A DNA stretch of 64,000 bases from Flavobacteriales bacterium. Its GTDB lineage: Bacteria; Bacteroidota; Bacteroidia; Flavobacteriales_D; Sanyastnellaceae. Where the stretch lies: positions 1 through 64,000 of the forward strand of contig JAIXWX010000011.1 in assembly GCA_027491075.1 (NCBI GenBank). The letters run 5' to 3'. Below the pieces are notes generated by a model. It was not told where the DNA came from, did no database searches, and worked only from the letters and a program-made list of their open reading frames with translations. Shown here piece by piece: positions 35,202 to 43,947 of this stretch (its first letter is position 1; each line of letters opens with the position of its first letter). A program made the position numbers and the translations under genes.

Positions 35202-35576
35202 CTACGACTGGTCTCTTGTTTCTACTTCCGATCCGAAAAGGGATACACTGACATTTTCTACTTGCCCTCCCATAGGAGCATTAATCTTAACGATTTCAAC
35301 CCACTGATCCGAGCTGTTGGGAAAGGTGGTTCTTAACCTTTGAATGATCCGCAGTGCTACAGCTTCAATGAGTTTTGAAGGTATCGCCATCTCTTGGTAA
35401 ACAATCTCTTTTACCAAAACATAATCAACTGTTTTGCTTAAATCATCACTTTTGGCGGCTTCGGAAAAATCAAAATCAATGGATACATTTACAATGTAAT
35501 CACCTCCAATAACAGTTTCCTCTGGCCAACATCCATGATTAGCCCGAACGTTTATTCGGTTGAGACGAATATTCAT
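35202..35576 (-). CDS. folB: Dihydroneopterin aldolase
   Basis: 124 residues; converts 7,8-dihydroneopterin to 6-hydroxymethyl-dihydropterin and glycolaldehyde in folate synthesis. Seen: NVRANHGCWPEE, DYIVNVSIDFDF, SKTVDYVLVKEIV with the catalytic-site Glu region, LIEAVALRI, and a C-terminal KINAP with the conserved Lys. Last gene of the pyrH-frr-gltX-folB run, five bases after gltX. folC lies elsewhere in this window (56403). Confidence 0.92.
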   Translation of the reverse strand: MNIRLNRINVRANHGCWPEETVIGGDYIVNVSIDFDFSEAAKSDDLSKTVDYVLVKEIVYQEMAIPSKLIEAVALRIIQRLRTTFPNSSDQWVEIVKINAPMGGQVENVSVSLFGSEVETRDQS

Positions 35577-35581
35577 TCGAT

Positions 35582-37105
35582 CTATCCTAGTTTTGAAATA
35601 GCACTATTAATACGCGATTGTGACTCCTCTCTTCCAATCAGAGCCGCTACCTCGCTACTCGCAGGACCAGTAAGGACTCCTGTCAAGCACAATCTGAATA
35701 AAGGCATCACTGCTCCCATTCCTAAGGATTTCTCAGTAATGAAATCTTTGAAGGCCTGTTCTATCACGTCAGATTTAAAGTCTTGAATACTGCTTAATCG
35801 TTCAGACCATTCCGCCATTAAAGCGGCACTCTCCGAGGGTTTCCACTTTTTAGAAACCGCATCTCTATCGAATTCCTTAGGCGCTTCGAATAAAAAAGGA
35901 CCGTCCAGCAAATCTTGAATAAATATCGCTCGCTCCTTCATTAGTGCGCAAACTCCTGCGGCATATTCCTTCGTAACGTTCCAGCCTTTTTCTTGCGCGA
36001 GCGGAAGAATCAAATCTGCCAACTCTTCGTTGCTCTTTGCTCTTAGATACTGTTGATTGAACCATTTGGTTTTTTCGGGATCAAACTTGGACCCACTCTT
36101 TCCGATTCGTTCAATAGTAAAGGCTTCAATCATTTCTTGCTCCGTGAAAATTTCTTGGTTATTGCTTGGAGCCCAACCGAGCAGAAGAAGCATGTTGACA
36201 AATGCCTTTGGAAAATAGCCACGTTCGCGGTATCCGGAACTTTGCTCTCCAGTAGTAGGATCTGACCAGTTCAAAGGGAATACAGGGAATCCTAAACGAT
36301 CGCCGTCTCTCTTACTAAGTTTACCATTGCCATCGGGTTTCAAAATCAATGGCAAGTGAGCAAACTGCGGTGCTTCCCATTCAAACGCTTTGTACATCAT
36401 CACGTGCAGAGGCGCCGAAGGCAACCACTCTTCCCCGCGAATAACGTGCGTAATCTCCATGGTGTGATCGTCTACAATATTCGCCAAATGATAAGTAGGC
36501 ATGCCATCACTTTTGAAAAGCACTTTATCATCCAATTCATTGGTATTGAAAACCACCCAGCCGCGTATAATATCGTGAAAACGGACCTCTTCATTTCGTG
36601 GCATTTTGAAACGAATCACATATGCCTCACCATTCGAAATGCGTTGCGCCACCTCATCTGCAGGAAGAGTTAGCGAGTTTTTCATCGTATTTCTACTGAT
36701 GCTATTGTATTGCCAATTGGGCATTTTGGCAAGCTCCGCTTGTTTGCGAATATGATCCAATTCCTCCGATGAATCAAAAGCATAGTACGCCCATCCTTTC
36801 GCCACCAATTCTTCAGCGTATTGTCTATACATGGGCTTGCGCTCACTTTGGCGATATGGTGCATGCGGACCACCATAGCCGACACCTTCGTTGGGCTCAA
36901 TACCACACCAACGCAAAGCTTCTAGAATATACTCTTCAGCACCAGGAACAAATCTTCCCTGATCGGTATCTTCAATGCGCAACAAAAAATCACCTCCGTG
37001 TTTTTTTGCAAAAAGATAATTATAAAGCGCAGTACGCACACCGCCCATGTGTAATGGACCTGTTGGGCTAGGGGCAAAACGCACCCTTACACGTTTGTCG
37101 GACAT
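35582..37105 (-). CDS. gltX: Glutamyl-tRNA synthetase
   Basis: 507 residues, class I synthetase charging tRNA-Glu. The HIGH-equivalent is PSPTGPLHMGGVRTALYN, and the KMSKS-equivalent is KLSKRDGD, both normal for bacterial GltX. The anticodon-binding C-terminal region covers about 330-507. Discriminating GluRS versus a Gln-tRNA-mischarging form cannot be judged here. Nine bases after frr. Confidence 0.97.
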   Translation of the reverse strand: MSDKRVRVRFAPSPTGPLHMGGVRTALYNYLFAKKHGGDFLLRIEDTDQGRFVPGAEEYILEALRWCGIEPNEGVGYGGPHAPYRQSERKPMYRQYAEELVAKGWAYYAFDSSEELDHIRKQAELAKMPNWQYNSISRNTMKNSLTLPADEVAQRISNGEAYVIRFKMPRNEEVRFHDIIRGWVVFNTNELDDKVLFKSDGMPTYHLANIVDDHTMEITHVIRGEEWLPSAPLHVMMYKAFEWEAPQFAHLPLILKPDGNGKLSKRDGDRLGFPVFPLNWSDPTTGEQSSGYRERGYFPKAFVNMLLLLGWAPSNNQEIFTEQEMIEAFTIERIGKSGSKFDPEKTKWFNQQYLRAKSNEELADLILPLAQEKGWNVTKEYAAGVCALMKERAIFIQDLLDGPFLFEAPKEFDRDAVSKKWKPSESAALMAEWSERLSSIQDFKSDVIEQAFKDFITEKSLGMGAVMPLFRLCLTGVLTGPASSEVAALIGREESQSRINSAISKLG

Positions 37106-37114
37106 GAATTAAAA

Positions 37115-37678
37115 TTATATAGTCATGATGTCCTTGTCCTTTGCGGCAAGCACCTCTTCTACTTTCTTATTGAATTTGTCTGTCAGTTCTTGAACCTTGG
37201 TCTCGCCACCTTTCGCTTCATCTTCAGGAAGTCCGTCTTTCTGCGATTGCTTGATGAAATCAAGTGCTTCTTTTCTAGCAGTGCGAATGCTCACTCTTGC
37301 ATGTTCACCTTCTGCATGGGCACGCTTGCTGAGATCCTTGCGGCGCTCTTCGGTAAGCATCGGCACTGAGATAATTACTATTTCCCCGTTATTCTGTGGG
37401 TTCAAGCCGAGATTGGCTTCTAGAATACCTTTGCATATTGGCTCTAACATACTCTTCTCCCAAGCTTGCACGGTGATGGTGCGGGCATCAGGAGTATTCA
37501 CATTTGCCACATTTTTCAAAGGGGTTGGTACGCCGTAATAATCCACCTTCACGCTATCGAGCATGGATGGACTAGCCTTTCCCGCCCGAATTTTATTGAG
37601 CTCAAACTCCAGGTGATCAATGGCTTTGTTCATTGCATCAGTGGCTTCATCTAGAGCCATTTTAACTTCATCTGACAT
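37115..37678 (-). CDS. frr: Ribosome recycling factor
   Basis: 187 residues; with EF-G it splits the post-termination ribosome. Typical features: HLEFELNKIRAGKASPSMLDSVKVDYYG, the hinge, TPDARTITVQAWEKSML, and the C-terminal three-helix bundle with LTEERRKDLSKR. Placed between pyrH and gltX; pyrH-frr is a widely conserved pair. Confidence 0.98.
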   Translation of the reverse strand: MSDEVKMALDEATDAMNKAIDHLEFELNKIRAGKASPSMLDSVKVDYYGVPTPLKNVANVNTPDARTITVQAWEKSMLEPICKGILEANLGLNPQNNGEIVIISVPMLTEERRKDLSKRAHAEGEHARVSIRTARKEALDFIKQSQKDGLPEDEAKGGETKVQELTDKFNKKVEEVLAAKDKDIMTI

Positions 37679-37713
37679 ACACTGAATTATATTTAGTTCT
37701 ATAATTATGTTTC

Positions 37714-38424
37714 TTATTCAAAATCTACCAAGGTACCTACTTTTTCTCCTTGAATCAGCTTAAGTAGATTTCCTTCTTTGTTCATATCAAAAACAATGAT
37801 AGGCAATTTGTTCTCATTGCAGAGGGTAAAAGCCGTCATATCCATTACGTTAAGATTCTTTTTATACACTTCTACAAAAGAAACCCGATCGTACTTGACT
37901 GCAGTTGGGTCTTTTTCTGGATCAGCGGTATAGATACCATCCACGCGTGTCCCCTTTAAAATAACATCAGCCTCCACTTCTATGGCTCTCAGAGAAGCTG
38001 CAGTATCTGTTGTAAAAAAAGGATTTCCAGTACCCGCACCAAAAATGACGACACGGCCTTTTTCCAAATGCCTGACAGCTCTGCGCTTGATAAACGGTTC
38101 AGCTATGGTTTTCATCTCAATAGCCGATTGCAAGCGGGTTTGTACACCCATGGTTTCTAAAGCACTTTGAAGTGCCATAGAATTGATCATCGTAGCCAAC
38201 ATCCCCATGTAGTCGCCTTGGGTACGTTCCATTCCACCTTGTTCTGCTTGAACTCCACGAAAAATATTCCCTCCACCAATGACTATGGCTACTTGAACTC
38301 CTGCCTGCCATGCAGCACGAATTTCTTCTGCATACTTTAATAAACGAATATTATCGATACCAAACTGCTTGTCACCCATAAGGGCTTCACCGCTGAGCTT
38401 GAGAAGAATGCGCTTGTATTTCAT
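37714..38424 (-). CDS. pyrH: UMP kinase
   Basis: 236 residues from ATG 38424 ([17 protein letters not shown]). An upstream in-frame ATG at 38496 would add 24 residues of low similarity and read through the promoter, so it is rejected. PyrH phosphorylates UMP to UDP and belongs to the amino-acid kinase fold: GGGNIFRG, the [13 protein letters not shown] phosphate loop, and [18 protein letters not shown]. First gene of the run to folB. Confidence 0.97.
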   Translation of the reverse strand: MKYKRILLKLSGEALMGDKQFGIDNIRLLKYAEEIRAAWQAGVQVAIVIGGGNIFRGVQAEQGGMERTQGDYMGMLATMINSMALQSALETMGVQTRLQSAIEMKTIAEPFIKRRAVRHLEKGRVVIFGAGTGNPFFTTDTAASLRAIEVEADVILKGTRVDGIYTADPEKDPTAVKYDRVSFVEVYKKNLNVMDMTAFTLCNENKLPIIVFDMNKEGNLLKLIQGEKVGTLVDFE

Positions 38425-38446
38425 AAGGTCATAAAGGAATATGCCG

Positions 38447-38454
38447 CAAAGATA
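38447..38454 (-). promoter_or_regulatory. Promoter -7 element for pyrH operon (TATCTTTG, minus strand)
   Basis: Perfect TAnnTTTG on the minus strand, ending 22 nt before the pyrH ATG and supporting that start over the longer ORF. No good -33 TTG at standard spacing. Confidence 0.6.
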
Positions 38455-38506
38455 ACCAAACTGACCTTCTTTTTCCGTCCTGCAAATGCCCCACAAAAGC
38501 GTGGTT

Positions 38507-38514
38507 TATTTTTG
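38507..38514 (+). promoter_or_regulatory. Promoter -7 element for aldehyde dehydrogenase (TATTTTTG)
   Basis: Perfect TAnnTTTG ending 30 nt before ATG 38545. The divergent pyrH element lies 52 bases away. No good -33 seen. Confidence 0.45.
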
Positions 38515-38544
38515 ACTTAACTTTATCCTCTCTAAAAGAAACCA

Positions 38545-39909
38545 ATGGACATTCCAAACCTCATATCCAGACAACGTCAATTCTTTAAATCCCATGTTAC
38601 TTTAGCTATTTCGTACCGTAAAAATGCTTTACACAAATTGAAGGCACTTTTACAATCGCAAGAAGAACACTTGCAGAAAGCCATTTATACTGACTTTGGA
38701 AAATCGGCTTTTGACAGCTACGCTACTGAACTGGGAATTCTCTATAAAGAAATTGACTTTTACCTTCGGAAAATCGATGGCCTCAGCGCTCCTCAGCGTG
38801 TAAAAACCAACTTAGCAAATCTCCCCGGTAGCAGCTATATCTATCCAGAACCATACGGTTGCACATTGGTAATTGGCGCATGGAATTATCCTTATCAACT
38901 TTCCTTTGGGCCTGCTATTGCCGCCATTGCAGCAGGAAATACGTGCGTCATCAAACCTAGCGAATTGCCAAAGAACACAATGATGCTTATGGCGGATTTA
39001 ATCAATAAAAATTTTCCTTCAGAATTCTTACACGTCGTTGTTGGCGGTGTAGAAGAAACCACCCTATTACTAAAAGAAAAGTTCGATAAGATATTTTTTA
39101 CAGGCAGTACAAGAGTAGGAAAAATTGTCTACGAGGCCGCAGCAAAACACCTTACTCCAGTAACGCTTGAATTGGGTGGCAAGTCGCCTGTTATCGTCAC
39201 ACGATCTGCAAACTTGGAGTCAGCGGTGAAACGTATTGTTTGGGGAAAATTTCTCAATTGCGGACAAACATGTATCGCACCGGATTACATCCTTGTAGAA
39301 GAAAAGATTAAAGCACAGTTCGTTGACCTTCTTCTGAAAAAAATTCAATCTTCGAACTATACGGAAGGTGCATCGCATTATACGCGCATAATCAATGAAA
39401 GAAACTTTGATCGATTGGTAAAAATGATCGATCATAAAAAAGTGATTTTCGGTGGTGACTTCAAAAAAGAAACGCTGCATATTTCACCCACAGTTATGAC
39501 GGATATTTCTTGGGATGATCTTGTCATGCAAGATGAAATCTTTGGTCCTATTCTTCCAATCATTTCATTCAAAACTTACGATGAGGCAATACAGGCTATC
39601 TTGGAAAAAGAGAAACCCCTTTCGGCCTATTTATTCAGTGAAGACGATAAAGAAAAAGCACAGTTCACCCAAGAACTTTCATTCGGCGGTGGCTGCATCA
39701 ACGATGTAATCATACACATTGCCAATGAGCATTTGCCCTTTGGTGGAGTTGGAGGTTCGGGGATAGGCAGCTATCACGGCAAATATGGTTTCGACTGCTT
39801 TTCGCATTCTAAATCTATTTTAAAAAAACCGACGTGGGGAGAACCCTCTCTAAAATATCCACCCTATAACTCCTCTAAACTTGCTTGGATTAAGCGATTG
39901 CTTGGATGA
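38545..39909 (+). CDS. Aldehyde dehydrogenase family protein (ALDH3-like)
   Basis: 454 residues, short for ALDH and lacking the N-terminal extension of ALDH1/2, as in class 3 enzymes. Seen: GAWNYPYQLSFGPAIAAIAAGNT for cofactor binding, FFTGSTRVGKIV, catalytic Glu in TLELGGKSP, and nucleophile Cys in NCGQTCIAPDY, then GPILPII and the closing FGGVGGSGIGSYHGK. It oxidises an aldehyde to an acid with NAD(P)+, perhaps long-chain or aromatic aldehydes by family habit. A hydrophobic C-terminal anchor is not evident. Monocistronic by position. Confidence 0.95.
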   Translation: MDIPNLISRQRQFFKSHVTLAISYRKNALHKLKALLQSQEEHLQKAIYTDFGKSAFDSYATELGILYKEIDFYLRKIDGLSAPQRVKTNLANLPGSSYIYPEPYGCTLVIGAWNYPYQLSFGPAIAAIAAGNTCVIKPSELPKNTMMLMADLINKNFPSEFLHVVVGGVEETTLLLKEKFDKIFFTGSTRVGKIVYEAAAKHLTPVTLELGGKSPVIVTRSANLESAVKRIVWGKFLNCGQTCIAPDYILVEEKIKAQFVDLLLKKIQSSNYTEGASHYTRIINERNFDRLVKMIDHKKVIFGGDFKKETLHISPTVMTDISWDDLVMQDEIFGPILPIISFKTYDEAIQAILEKEKPLSAYLFSEDDKEKAQFTQELSFGGGCINDVIIHIANEHLPFGGVGGSGIGSYHGKYGFDCFSHSKSILKKPTWGEPSLKYPPYNSSKLAWIKRLLG

Positions 39910-39970
39910 TACTTGAAGAGATTATACGACCAACAAAAATTCGCAGGAAATTACCCATTGGACCTATTCT

Positions 39971-39996
39971 GAAATGCAAAGTGCATCTCGCATTTC
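39971..39996. terminator. Weak inverted repeat between convergent aldehyde dehydrogenase and scoB
   Basis: GAAATGC (39971-39977) and GCATTTC (39990-39996) can pair around a 12-base loop, in the 159-base gap between two convergent genes. No T run follows on either strand, so a terminator role is only possible. Nothing else was recognised in this gap. Confidence 0.25.
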
Positions 39997-40068
39997 TCCT
40001 GAATAGTGCGCATGCTTTAGTGCTTACACTGGGGCCATTGGGTAGAGTCCGCTATTGAATGACATTTA

Positions 40069-40722
40069 CTAATCTTCTATTTCAGGCACCTCACCAACTA
40101 CAATTAACTTTCCCGCTGTCTTGGCGACAATTTCATCTACACTCACTCCTGGCGCACGTTCTAGCAGGTGAAACGCACCGTCTTTTACCTCTAATACAGC
40201 CAAGTCTGTCACAATTTTTTTAACACATTTAACTCCGGTCAATGGCAAACTACATGACGACAAAAGCTTTGAGTTGCCCGCTTTATCGCAATGTTGCATG
40301 GCCACGATAATATTTTTTGCACTGGCCACCAAATCCATCGCTCCTCCCATTCCTTTTACCATTTTTCCTGGTACTTTCCAGTTGGCGATATCTCCATTTT
40401 CACTTACTTCCATTGCACCAAGAATAGTCAAATCCACTTTTCGAGCGCGGATCATTCCAAAACTCATTGCACTATCAAAGAACACAGAGCCGGGCAGTGT
40501 GGTGATGGTTTGCTTCCCTGCATTGATGAGATCGGCGTCTTCTTCTCCCGAAATAGGAAACGGACCCATTCCCAATAATCCGTTTTCCGATTGTAGCATC
40601 ACTTCTATTCCTTGGGGAATAAAATTCGCTACAAGTGTTGGAATACCTATTCCCAAATTCACATACATTCCGTCCGTTACTTCTTTCGCAATGCGTTTTG
40701 CGATTCCATTCTTATCTAGCAT
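40069..40722 (-). CDS. scoB: 3-oxoacid CoA-transferase subunit B
   Basis: 217 residues. The catalytic Glu lies in LQSENGLLGMGPFP. The N-terminal GMYVNLGIGIPTLVANF and LTGVKCVKKIVTDLAV are typical. With subunit A it moves CoA between succinyl-CoA and acetoacetate (ketone-body or branched-chain acid breakdown). 14 bases after scoA. Confidence 0.94.
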   Translation of the reverse strand: MLDKNGIAKRIAKEVTDGMYVNLGIGIPTLVANFIPQGIEVMLQSENGLLGMGPFPISGEEDADLINAGKQTITTLPGSVFFDSAMSFGMIRARKVDLTILGAMEVSENGDIANWKVPGKMVKGMGGAMDLVASAKNIIVAMQHCDKAGNSKLLSSCSLPLTGVKCVKKIVTDLAVLEVKDGAFHLLERAPGVSVDEIVAKTAGKLIVVGEVPEIED

Positions 40723-40736
40723 TTTTTCTTCTAATA

Positions 40737-41435
40737 TTATTGTCTGACGGTTCTTTGTTCAATTCTCTTTTCGTAGTGCTCTCCCTTGAAAATGCGGTGC
40801 ACATAAATACCAGGAGTATGAATTTCATTGGGATCTAAGTCCCCTGGCTCAACGAGTTCCTCTACTTCTGCTATGGTAATTTTTCCAGCCATGGCCATCA
40901 ATGGATTGAAATTTCTTGCTGTGGCTCTAAAGACCAAATTGCCCATGGTGTCGCCCTTACACGCCTTTACGATTGCAAAATCTGCGTCAAAGGCCATTTC
41001 CAATAAATAGTCTCTTCCGTGGAAATTTCTAACCTCCTTCCCTTCTGCTACCTCAGTACCGACACCGGCTGGAGTGAAAACCGCTGGCATTCCGTAGCCT
41101 GCTGCCAAACAGCGCGTTGCGAGTGTCCCTTGTGGAATCAATTCAACTTCCAACTCACCACTGAGCATTTGTCTTTCGAATTCAGCGTTTTCTCCAACGT
41201 AGGAAGAAATCATCTTCTTCACCTGACGTTGGTGAAGCAATAGACCTAAACCAAAATCATCCACTCCTGCGTTGTTGGAAATACACGTGAGCCCTTTCAC
41301 CCCTTGGCGAACGAGTTCAGCAATACAATTTTCTGGAATGCCGCAAAGACCGAATCCTCCCAGCATCAAAGTCATATTGTCTTGTATATCTGCACATGCT
41401 TCCTGTGCGTTCTTCACTACTTTGTTCAACGGCAT
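40737..41435 (-). CDS. scoA: 3-oxoacid CoA-transferase subunit A
   Basis: 232 residues. CoA-binding [13 protein letters not shown] near the N-terminus, [15 protein letters not shown], and a C-terminal [15 protein letters not shown] all fit the SCOT alpha subunit. Partner of scoB directly downstream. Begins 24 bases after PBP1A on the same strand and may be cotranscribed with it; the functional link is not obvious. Confidence 0.94.
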   Translation of the reverse strand: MPLNKVVKNAQEACADIQDNMTLMLGGFGLCGIPENCIAELVRQGVKGLTCISNNAGVDDFGLGLLLHQRQVKKMISSYVGENAEFERQMLSGELEVELIPQGTLATRCLAAGYGMPAVFTPAGVGTEVAEGKEVRNFHGRDYLLEMAFDADFAIVKACKGDTMGNLVFRATARNFNPLMAMAGKITIAEVEELVEPGDLDPNEIHTPGIYVHRIFKGEHYEKRIEQRTVRQ

Positions 41436-41459
41436 ATTGTCTACTTTATCGAGAGCAAA

Positions 41460-43916
41460 TTAATCATTAATTGAATCAGTCGGGAGCTTTCCAGATTCAT
41501 CACCAATACCCTCTGGAGTTTCCTGCGGCGGACCTGTCTGAATCGGTCCACCATCACTGTCCCAGTCGAAATCTTCAAGTGATGCGCCCTCATTGATATT
41601 CAAGCTCGCCTGGGTTTCTCGAAACCCTTCTGGCATTTTAAAGTCTCCCTTCGAAATTTTTATATCTGGGTCAGCATATACTTTTTTCATAAAGTATCCA
41701 TAGATCGGCAGCCCCGTGTTTGCACCTTGACCGAGAGCAGTGCTAGCAAAGCGCACCGTCGGGTCCTGTGCTCCTACCCAAACACCGGTCACTAAATCGG
41801 GAGTCAATCCCATAAACCATCCGTCGGTGTTATTTTGCGTAGTTCCCGTCTTGCCCGCGGTTGGATAAGAAATACCGCCGTATGCTTTGCCACCACGAAG
41901 TCGCACCCCCGTTCCACTTCCGCAAGATCCATCTACTACCGACTTCATCATACTGATCATTTGATAAGCCACCGAAGGATCCAACGCTTGATCAATAATT
42001 GGATCACTTTCGTAAATCACGCTTCCGTTTTTATCCTCAATTCGTAAGATAAAAGTTGGTTCAATGTACACGCCATTATTGGCAAAAGTGGATGTCGCAC
42101 CTACCATTTCATACAACGGCAATTCCGCAACTCCTAAAGACAAGGAAGGCACTCTCGGCAAGGGTGTTTTTATCCCCATTTTCTTTGCAAGATGTACGAC
42201 GTTGTCTACTCCATAATCGTTCATTAGTCGCGCACTGACCGTATTGACAGAATTGGCCAATGCACATTTCATAGAATAATCACCATAACCACCGCCGCTA
42301 TTATCTGGACACCAATTTCCAATGCAAATGCGAGCTGCACTCACCATATCAGAGGGTCGCTTGCCCATCCGAAGCGCCGTGGCATATACCAATGGTTTGA
42401 ATGTTGACCCCACTTGACGACGCGACTGATACACATTATCAAACTTGAAATACTTGAAATCAATTCCTCCGACCCATGCTTTCACATGACCTGTAGAAGG
42501 CTCCACCGCCATCAAACTCGCATGCAGAATTGCCTTATGGTATTTGATGCTATCCATCGGGCTGAGCAAGGTATCTTTATACCCCTTATGACTATACACC
42601 TTCATTTTGACTGGAGTAGACATCACTTGAACGATGGCCTCATCCGATAGCTGCTCCCATTCTTCTCCGCATCCACCTTTATCCTCGGCACACGTGAAGT
42701 AAGATTTCCCATCTCTTCTAATGATACTGATGTAAGACTTAGGACGCTTGCATTCCGGACATAACTTTCCCGTTAATACCTGATGGCGCTCACTTTCGTC
42801 AATGGCTTGTTGCAAAATACGATCGCGATCCTTTGAGGCAATACCATTGTAAAACGGATAATTCTCTTTTTTTCTTCGACTCAAGTCTTTTGAGAATGCA
42901 GCTTGAAGTTCCTTGCTCAAATGTTCTTCAACAGCCCATTCAGCATGAGACTGCATGCGACTATCGATACTTGTATAGACCTTTAAACCATCTTGGTATA
43001 AATTGAAAGCAGTGCCGTCGGCCTTTTTACGAATCAGTTGACCATTCTCGTCTTTTTCTCCTAAGATGTCTTCAATCTTGCTGCGGAGTACCTCTCTGAA
43101 ATATGGAGCAGGTCCTTCATCATGACTCACTCTCTGGAAGTCGATGCCGCGAGGCTTTTGTCTGTATGAATTATAATCATCTTCACTAAGAAAGCCGTAC
43201 TTGGTCATTTGGCTCAACACCACTTCTCTGCGTTTAAGCACCAGCGTGGTATCTTTTCTCATGGGGTTCCATCTTGATGGATTCTGAAGCATTCCAACAA
43301 GCATCGCACTTTGTTCGATATTCAAAGAGTCTGGAATGGTATTGAAATACACTCGTGCTGCGCTTTTCACCCCAACAGCTTGGTATAGAAAGTCAACTTG
43401 ATTTAAGTAAAGCGCGATAATTTCATCTTTCGTGTAGGTTCGCTCAATGCGCGCTGCAATAATCATTTCTCTGATTTTCTGCCACACACGTCGAAATATC
43501 GACACATTTTCGTACTCTTTGGTAAATTGTAATTTCGCCAATTGCTGGGTCAGGGTGGAAGCTCCTCCATCGCTACCCAATTTCAACACTGCTCTCAATA
43601 GTCCCTTGAAATCAATACCGCTGTGCTCTCTGAACCTTGCATCCTCCGTTGCAATCAACGCATTCACCATGTGCGTAGGGATGTTCTCAAACCGAACGTC
43701 CGATCGGTTTTCTTTGTAATACGATCCCAGTACCTTACCATCAGAGGAAATGATCTCCGTAGCCAAGTTGATCTTTGGATTTGCTAAAGCCTCTACATTC
43801 GGCAAGCCGCTCATGAATGCAGTGAGCATCAACAAGGTTACAAGAATGAGTGGTGATAATCCTATCCACCAAAGTCTCTTGGCGTAATTGGGTTTGGTTG
43901 ATTTTTGAGCTGACAT
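41460..43916 (-). CDS. Class A penicillin-binding protein 1A with a zinc-ribbon-like insert
   Basis: 818 residues; polymerises and cross-links peptidoglycan at the outer face of the inner membrane. TM about 15-35; glycosyltransferase (GT51) motifs EDARFREHSG (91-100, catalytic Glu91) and GASTLTQQLAK (118-128); transpeptidase motifs S504-T-F-K507, S556-V-N558 and K689-T-G691. Between the two domains lies C386-x2-C389...C409-x6-C416, an insert shaped like a zinc ribbon (DNA 42669-42761). The C-terminal ~45 residues are acidic and probably disordered. Own promoter likely at 43939-43946. Confidence 0.95.
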   Translation of the reverse strand: MSAQKSTKPNYAKRLWWIGLSPLILVTLLMLTAFMSGLPNVEALANPKINLATEIISSDGKVLGSYYKENRSDVRFENIPTHMVNALIATEDARFREHSGIDFKGLLRAVLKLGSDGGASTLTQQLAKLQFTKEYENVSIFRRVWQKIREMIIAARIERTYTKDEIIALYLNQVDFLYQAVGVKSAARVYFNTIPDSLNIEQSAMLVGMLQNPSRWNPMRKDTTLVLKRREVVLSQMTKYGFLSEDDYNSYRQKPRGIDFQRVSHDEGPAPYFREVLRSKIEDILGEKDENGQLIRKKADGTAFNLYQDGLKVYTSIDSRMQSHAEWAVEEHLSKELQAAFSKDLSRRKKENYPFYNGIASKDRDRILQQAIDESERHQVLTGKLCPECKRPKSYISIIRRDGKSYFTCAEDKGGCGEEWEQLSDEAIVQVMSTPVKMKVYSHKGYKDTLLSPMDSIKYHKAILHASLMAVEPSTGHVKAWVGGIDFKYFKFDNVYQSRRQVGSTFKPLVYATALRMGKRPSDMVSAARICIGNWCPDNSGGGYGDYSMKCALANSVNTVSARLMNDYGVDNVVHLAKKMGIKTPLPRVPSLSLGVAELPLYEMVGATSTFANNGVYIEPTFILRIEDKNGSVIYESDPIIDQALDPSVAYQMISMMKSVVDGSCGSGTGVRLRGGKAYGGISYPTAGKTGTTQNNTDGWFMGLTPDLVTGVWVGAQDPTVRFASTALGQGANTGLPIYGYFMKKVYADPDIKISKGDFKMPEGFRETQASLNINEGASLEDFDWDSDGGPIQTGPPQETPEGIGDESGKLPTDSIND

Positions 43917-43938
43917 ATTGTGGCGAACGGTTGAGTAG

Positions 43939-43946
43939 CAAATTTA
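43939..43946 (-). promoter_or_regulatory. Promoter -7 element for the PBP1A gene (TAAATTTG, minus strand)
   Basis: Perfect TAnnTTTG on the minus strand, in the short gap after the uvrC stop, ending 22 nt before the PBP1A ATG. Suggests PBP1A is also transcribed on its own. Confidence 0.55.
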
Positions 43947-43947
43947 T

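Noticed and set aside
38425-38496. Longer N-terminus for pyrH from ATG 38496
   Set aside because: The extra 24 residues do not resemble UMP kinases and would place the -7 element 38447-38454 inside the gene.
40274-40747. A 157-residue frame antisense to scoB
   Set aside because: It overlaps a well-recognised CoA-transferase subunit in full and has no motif of its own.
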